From Lachnospiraceae bacterium (GTDB lineage Bacteria; Bacillota; Clostridia; Lachnospirales; Lachnospiraceae), in assembly GCA_017427685.1 (NCBI GenBank), contig JAFRSH010000004.1, positions 1 through 64,000 on the forward strand: DNA of 64,000 nucleotides, read 5' to 3'. Both the position numbers and the translations under genes were made by a program. The notes below the pieces were generated by a model. That model was given only the letters and a program-made list of their open reading frames with translations, was not told the origin of the DNA and did no database searches. Of this stretch, positions 60,238-64,000 are shown in pieces; the first letter of the stretch is position 1; every line of letters begins with the position of its first letter.

Positions 60238-61014
60238 ATGAATAGAATTAAAAACGCATTTGAAAATAAAAAGGCCTTCATCGCATTTATCACGTGCGGT
60301 GATCCGGATCTTGAGACTACCGCCAAGGTGGTCAGAGAAGCGGCTAAGAACGGTGCCGACCTTATTGAGCTTGGTATCCCTTTCTCGGATCCCACGGCTG
60401 AAGGCCCTGTGATCCAGGGAGCGAACTTGAGAGCTCTTTCGGGCGGGGTTAAGACCGACATGATCTTTGATCTGGTTAAGGAACTGAGAACTGACGTTAC
60501 TATCCCGATGGTGTTCATGACATACGCGAACGTAGTGTTCTCGTACGGTGCCGAGAAGTTCATCGGTAAGTGCAGTGAAGTCGGGATCGACGGGATCATC
60601 CTTCCCGACCTTCCGTTTGAGGAAAAGGATGAATTCGCACCGATCTGTAAAAAGTATGACGTGAGCCTTATCTCGCTCATCGCGCCCACTTCGGCGGGAC
60701 GTATCGCAATGATCGCCAAAGAGGCGGAGGGCTTCATTTATATCGTATCCAGTCTCGGTGTTACCGGCATGAGAAGTGAGATCAAGACCGATCTAGATTC
60801 GATCGTGAAGGTCGTTCGTGAGAACACCAAGGTTCCCTGCGCGATCGGATTCGGAATCTCAAGACCCGAGCAGGCAGCTAACGCAGCACGTGTTTCGGAC
60901 GGCGCGATCGTAGGTTCCGCCATCGTCAAGATCATCGAGCAGTACGGCAGAGACGCTGCTCCTCATGTAGGAGAGTACGTAAAGTCCATGAAGGATGCCG
61001 TCGCAAGTGTGTAA
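60238..61014 (+). CDS. trpA: Tryptophan synthase alpha chain
   Basis: TrpA cleaves indole-3-glycerol phosphate and channels indole to TrpB. In 258 residues: FITCGDPDLETT, catalytic Glu in LIELGIPFSDPTAEGPVIQ with the catalytic Asp nearby (GIILPDLPFEE), GVTGMRSEI, and the phosphate site IGFGISRPEQA and GSAIVK. It is the last trp gene; a strong hairpin and the first of two long direct repeats follow immediately. Confidence 0.97.
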   Translation: MNRIKNAFENKKAFIAFITCGDPDLETTAKVVREAAKNGADLIELGIPFSDPTAEGPVIQGANLRALSGGVKTDMIFDLVKELRTDVTIPMVFMTYANVVFSYGAEKFIGKCSEVGIDGIILPDLPFEEKDEFAPICKKYDVSLISLIAPTSAGRIAMIAKEAEGFIYIVSSLGVTGMRSEIKTDLDSIVKVVRENTKVPCAIGFGISRPEQAANAARVSDGAIVGSAIVKIIEQYGRDAAPHVGEYVKSMKDAVASV

Positions 61015-61195
61015 AAAATTTAGCGTATTGATCCGGACGCAGGGCTGACCGCCCTGCGTCTTACGTTGTGCGCAAACTCTGAGCTGATTGTGATTTATGA
61101 AAGAATATGGCAATTATGATAAAATATGGTAAAATATGAAAGAATATGATAATTATGGTGAAATATGAAAGAAATTGATAATTATGAAAGAATAT
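61009..61195 (+). repeat. Long direct repeat, left copy
   Basis: From the last codons of trpA onwards, about 190 bases match 62319-62506 with few changes: GTGTGTAAAAAATTTAGCG, the hairpin GACGCAGGGC/GCCCTGCGTC (61036-61060, acting as trpA terminator), CTGAGCTGATTGTG, then AT-rich iterations of TATGAAAGAATATG (at 61096, 61135, 61164, 61183). The two copies flank the AAA ATPase gene. The 61015-61264 gap contains this copy, a promoter and a short hairpin. Confidence 0.9.
61036..61060 (+). terminator. Hairpin after trpA, probable terminator
   Basis: A perfect 10-pair stem GACGCAGGGC/GCCCTGCGTC with loop TGACC, followed by TTACGTT. The T-run is poor but the stem is strong. The same hairpin recurs at 62347-62371 and, in diverged form, at 63229-63253. 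Confidence 0.65.
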
Positions 61196-61203
61196 GTTAT
61201 CAT
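61175..61203 (+). promoter_or_regulatory. Promoter of the AAA ATPase gene
   Basis: TTGATA (61175-61180), 17 bases, TATCAT (61198-61203), at the edge of the left direct repeat. A short hairpin GCGGGT-AGG-ACCCGC (61235-61249) lies in the leader just before the ribosome-binding site. Confidence 0.6.
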
Positions 61204-61264
61204 AGCGATATGAAACAGTGGCGAGAAAAAAGACGCGGGTAGGACCCGCATTTAAAGAGAGGAC

Positions 61265-62308
61265 ATGCAAGTGAAAAAAGACAACCCCTTTACTCTTACT
61301 TTCGGTAGGAAGCCAAACGAATACATAAATCGTTACGAGAGTCTTGATGCGATTGTCAGCACCTTCGAGGCCGAAAACCCTGTCAGCCAGGCAATAATGA
61401 TAGAAGGAGTTCGCGGAAGCGGAAAGACTGTCCTTATGACTGCTGCACAAAAGGAGCTGGCTGCAAAGAAGAATTGGGTTACTGTGGATCTTAATTCTAC
61501 CGAAAACCTGATTGAGGATCTTGCTATGAGGCTTTCAAACGAGTTTAAAAGACCTACGTCCGCTATTAAATCGGGCTTTAGCGTCTCTGTCGGAGGTTTT
61601 GGTGTCGGGATTAATGGAGGTGAAGCACCAAACGAAATTGGCATTATTGAGGAGATGCTCCGACATCTTGCAGATAAGAAAAAGAAGTTGCTTATCACCA
61701 TTGATGAGGTTCAACATAACAAGTACATGCGCTCTTTCGCAAGTGAGTTTCAGATCCTCATAAGAAAAAACTACCCGGTATATCTGCTTATGACGGGATT
61801 GTATGAAAATATATATGCAATTCAAAATGATCCGGCTCTTACGTTTTTGCTCAGAACGCCCAAGATCGTACTTGAACCGCTAAGCATAAATCAAATAACA
61901 AAGCAGTACAAGCGAATCTTTGATACCGATGATGAAACAGCCCGGAGGCTCGCAATCATAACCAAGGGATATGCATTCGCTTTTCAAGCGCTGGGACTTC
62001 TATATTATGAATATGGAGATGAATTACCATTTGAAAGGATATTGTCGGATTTTGACGATATGCTGGATGATTTCGTATATAAAAAGATTTGGGAGTCTAT
62101 GTCCGAACAGGACAAAAAAATAGCGCTGGCAATCGGCGAAAACACAGCGAAAGTTCAATCAGTTTGTGAAAAAGTCGGGATGAATTCAACATCGTTTTCG
62201 AAATACCGTGACAGACTTATCAAAAGAGGGATTATTGAATCTTCGAAACACGGATATGTTTCGCTCGCGCTCCCCAGATTCGCTAATATCATCACATCAT
62301 ATACATAA
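61265..62308 (+). CDS. AAA/STAND-like ATPase with C-terminal winged helix
   Basis: A 347-residue ATPase. Walker A is EGVRGSGKT (about residues 44-52), Walker B LLITIDEVQ, then LLMTGLYENIY and an arginine-finger-like region. The last 90 residues look like a winged helix (VCEKVGMNSTSFSKYRDRLIKRGIIESS). It belongs to the broad ATP-binding family often called archaeal-type ATPase, frequent in accessory regions; function unknown. The start may be ATG 61265 or GTG 61271. Base composition is AT-richer than the trp genes. Long direct repeats on both sides suggest it arrived or was duplicated as a unit. Confidence 0.8.
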   Translation: MQVKKDNPFTLTFGRKPNEYINRYESLDAIVSTFEAENPVSQAIMIEGVRGSGKTVLMTAAQKELAAKKNWVTVDLNSTENLIEDLAMRLSNEFKRPTSAIKSGFSVSVGGFGVGINGGEAPNEIGIIEEMLRHLADKKKKLLITIDEVQHNKYMRSFASEFQILIRKNYPVYLLMTGLYENIYAIQNDPALTFLLRTPKIVLEPLSINQITKQYKRIFDTDDETARRLAIITKGYAFAFQALGLLYYEYGDELPFERILSDFDDMLDDFVYKKIWESMSEQDKKIALAIGENTAKVQSVCEKVGMNSTSFSKYRDRLIKRGIIESSKHGYVSLALPRFANIITSYT

Positions 62309-62318
62309 CATAAAATAG

Positions 62319-62506
62319 TGTGTGAAAAGTTTAGCGTATTGATCCGGACGCAGGGCTGACCGCCCTGCGTCTTAAGTTGCGCACAAACTATGAGCTGATT
62401 GTGGTTTATGAAAGAATATGGCAATTATGAAATATGATGAAATATGGTAAAAATATGAAAGAATATGACAATTATGGAGAAATATGAAGGAAATAGATAA
62501 TTATGA
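62319..62506 (+). repeat. Long direct repeat, right copy
   Basis: The counterpart of 61009-61195, with the hairpin GACGCAGGGC/GCCCTGCGTC at 62347-62371 and the AT-rich iterations. Its right end contains the start codon of the next gene (AATTATGAAG); in the left copy the same ATG opens only a nine-codon reading frame. The distance between copies is 1310 bp, the size of one repeat plus the ATPase gene. Confidence 0.9.
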
Positions 62507-63138
62507 AGACAGACTTTAATTTCAAATGGAAACCCAGGCAGATCATAACCTGTTTCGTAGCAGTTTTCGGAATGGGTTTCTTTTTGTCGTTCCTTGTACT
62601 CTGCGACCTCGGAACTGATCCGGCAACGTTTATGAACCTCTCGGCGTCACGTGCCGTCGGGCTCAGCCTCGGAAACTGGCAGCTCATCATCAACATCGTT
62701 ATGTTGGTCGTTGTACTGATCTTCAAAAGGTCGCTTATCGGTTACGGAACGATCTTTAACATGGTGCTTATCGGCTATTACGTGGACTTTTTTGACTGGA
62801 TCTGGGGCAGGCTCCTTCCGGCCGACACCTTTACGACTCCGATCAGCAGATGGGCGATATTCTTTGTGACCCTTTTCGGGTTTATCATTTCCGCGGCAGT
62901 TTACATCAATTCCGATATGGGTGTTGCGCCCTACGACGGGATCCCTATCCTGATCGGCGAGAAGGTTGCAGGAGGGAAAAAGCTCCTCGCAATGACAGTC
63001 AGGATACTTTGGGATGCTGCTGCGATAGGTGCCGGTATTATTGCGGGCGGAGTCCCTGTTATCGGTGTGATCCTTATGGCAATCTTTTTAGGACCCGCAA
63101 TCTCGCTTGTGGGAAAGCTTATGCGAAAAAACAGGTGA
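62503..63138 (+). CDS. YczE/YitT-like integral membrane protein
   Basis: A 211-residue membrane protein with about five transmembrane segments. The pattern LCDLGTDPATFMNLSASRAVGLSLG, then VYINSDMGVAPYDGIPILIGEK, is typical of the YczE/YyaS/YitT-like (DUF6198) group, in which each half has a DxGxxP motif; function unknown. Its base composition is closer to the trp genes than to the ATPase. No clear ribosome-binding site beyond AAGGAAA. Confidence 0.8.
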   Translation: MKTDFNFKWKPRQIITCFVAVFGMGFFLSFLVLCDLGTDPATFMNLSASRAVGLSLGNWQLIINIVMLVVVLIFKRSLIGYGTIFNMVLIGYYVDFFDWIWGRLLPADTFTTPISRWAIFFVTLFGFIISAAVYINSDMGVAPYDGIPILIGEKVAGGKKLLAMTVRILWDAAAIGAGIIAGGVPVIGVILMAIFLGPAISLVGKLMRKNR

Positions 63139-63478
63139 CTTCTGTTTTGTTCATATTGCACAAATCGCACCCCTGATTTTTGTGCAATATTCCAAGTATC
63201 ATTTTAAGCAGCTGCATGTTATGATTCGGACGTAGGGTAAACCACCCTACGTCTTATCGTTTCTGAGCGAATTGTTTGGGTTTTATGTGATTCTCAGGGA
63301 GAACGAAGCTCCCTTCAATTTCATTCCCTTTTCTCAGAGAGATGCTTGTGGAATAACGATAGCGATATTATAATGAACTTAGAATTATTGAAAGCTCCTC
63401 TTCTCAGTATTTCTACCGGCAAATCGCCTGTATCTCTTCGTTATTCAAACTCTAAAAGTGATACGGAGGTTACAGTGT
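63139..63478 (+). other. Gene-free stretch with three hairpins
   Basis: A 12-pair stem ATATTGCACAAA/TTTGTGCAATAT (63153-63190) follows the membrane-protein gene. A diverged copy of the trpA-downstream hairpin, GACGTAGGGT/ACCCTACGTC with loop AAACC (63229-63253), and its flank CTGAGCGAATTGT come next. A small GGGAG/CTCCC hairpin is near 63300. The remainder contains the promoter of the following gene. No coding frame is convincing. Confidence 0.7.
63346..63374 (+). promoter_or_regulatory. Promoter of the Rpn-family gene
   Basis: TTGTGG (63346-63351), 17 bases, a perfect TATAAT (63369-63374), about 100 bases before the start codon. Confidence 0.6.
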
Positions 63479-64000
63479 ATGACGAAAAAGCCGACAAGAG
63501 CAAGAAATCAGGAAAAGACAGGACCGGTCATAACGAAATGTGTGGTCGATTCCGAGAAAAAATGGGCAGATTCAACTATCTTTGACGATGTGTTCATGAC
63601 ACTTTGTGAGAGAATGCCTGAACTGCTGATACCGCTTATCAACGAAGCTTTCGGAACGGATTATTCAGAAGATGAGAAGATTATAAAGCTACGGGACGAA
63701 CATCATTTACAGAGAAACAAGATTATTACTGACGCTTATGTCGGGATCCGTGATCTTACATATCATATCGAATGTCAAAGCAATGATGACGATGTAATGG
63801 TCATTCGTATGTTCGAGTACGATACGGTCATCGCAATTGAATCAAGAAAGTTGATAGACGGTGTGATAGAGATCGATTATCCGAGATCCTGTGTAGTATA
63901 TCTGAAAGGTAAGGATGTCGATAAACACAGAGTGATTCTTCGCGTCAGATTTCCTGACGGTTTCGTATACGATTACAAACCGAAGGTGCTCGAAGTAGAA
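63479..64000 (+). CDS. Rpn family recombination-promoting nuclease, 3' end outside window
   Basis: The first 174 codons of a PD-(D/E)XK-family nuclease/putative transposase. The N-terminal STIFDDVFMTLCERMPELLIPLINEAFGTDY is followed by the catalytic-core pattern DAYVGIRDLTYHIECQS (Asp...ExQ) and MVIRMFEYD, as in Rpn proteins of Clostridia. GGAGG lies 10 bases before the ATG at 63479. Rpn proteins cut DNA and promote RecA-independent recombination; some relatives act in phage defence. The gene runs to the last base without a stop. A 79-codon frame at 63346 in another phase is spurious. Confidence 0.85.
   Translation, partial: MTKKPTRARNQEKTGPVITKCVVDSEKKWADSTIFDDVFMTLCERMPELLIPLINEAFGTDYSEDEKIIKLRDEHHLQRNKIITDAYVGIRDLTYHIECQSNDDDVMVIRMFEYDTVIAIESRKLIDGVIEIDYPRSCVVYLKGKDVDKHRVILRVRFPDGFVYDYKPKVLEVE

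Noticed and set aside
63346..63585. 79-codon open frame before the Rpn gene
   Set aside because: It overlaps the promoter and the true Rpn start in another phase, lacks a ribosome-binding site, and has no similarity I recognise.

Overview
The window looks like a chromosomal segment of an anaerobic member of the Clostridia (Bacillota), probably a gut or rumen relative of the Lachnospirales/Oscillospirales. Three things point there: an HrcA/CIRCE-controlled heat-shock operon; the Firmicutes gene order ireB-ruvX-DUF1292-mltG-trmR-trhP; and a T-box-controlled trp operon. Shine-Dalgarno sequences of the AGGAGG type precede most genes. Nearly all genes are on the + strand. Species cannot be named from sequence alone. 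No tRNA, rRNA, CRISPR array, prophage or complete insertion sequence was seen.

Layout. 0-0.5 kb: an AT-richer orphan gene. 0.5-5.7 kb: promoter, CIRCE operator and hrcA-grpE-dnaK-dnaJ. 5.8-11.5 kb: a lipoprotein with a remnant peptide-binding domain, then prmA, rsmE, a cysteine desulfurase and thiI. A divergent HPr-like gene without the phospho-histidine follows on the - strand. 12-21.8 kb: mtaB, ireB, ruvX, DUF1292, RNase J (broken by one in-frame TAG), a truncated MltG-like anchor, trmR, trhP and a SWIM/SNF2 helicase. 21.8-31.7 kb: a YerC-type regulator, rlmD, two overlapping hybrid histidine kinases (the second fused to a DegV fatty-acid-binding domain) and a polar amino-acid ABC transporter.

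31.7-40.8 kb looks accessory. It opens with an eight-copy 62-bp tandem array. Then come a GNAT acetyltransferase, an MBL-fold hydrolase, an APH-like kinase, a YjbR-EVE protein, a BcrAB-like ABC exporter with its own two-component system, a DUF362 ferredoxin and a HAD phosphatase. 40.8-53.9 kb: a long palindrome, mnmA, two small membrane proteins, larB-larC (nickel-pincer cofactor), mazG, a third hybrid kinase with a double-receiver partner, a GH51 arabinofuranosidase, a Cys-rich DUF6171 protein and tex.

53.9-61 kb: a tryptophan T-box leader and trpEGDCFBA, enough to make tryptophan from chorismate. A small hairpin with identical flanks and covarying stems lies before both trpE and trpA. 61-64 kb: an AAA ATPase between two ~190-bp direct repeats, a YczE-like membrane protein, and the start of an Rpn-family nuclease that runs off the window. 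A hairpin of one family separates these genes.

Functional themes are protein folding, tRNA and rRNA modification (s4U, s2U, ms2t6A, mo5U, m5U, m3U), phosphorelay signalling and tryptophan synthesis. The strongest leads are the kinase-receiver-DegV fusion, the paired trp hairpins, the repeat-flanked ATPase cassette, the amber-interrupted RNase J, the 62-bp array and the mnmA-upstream palindrome.
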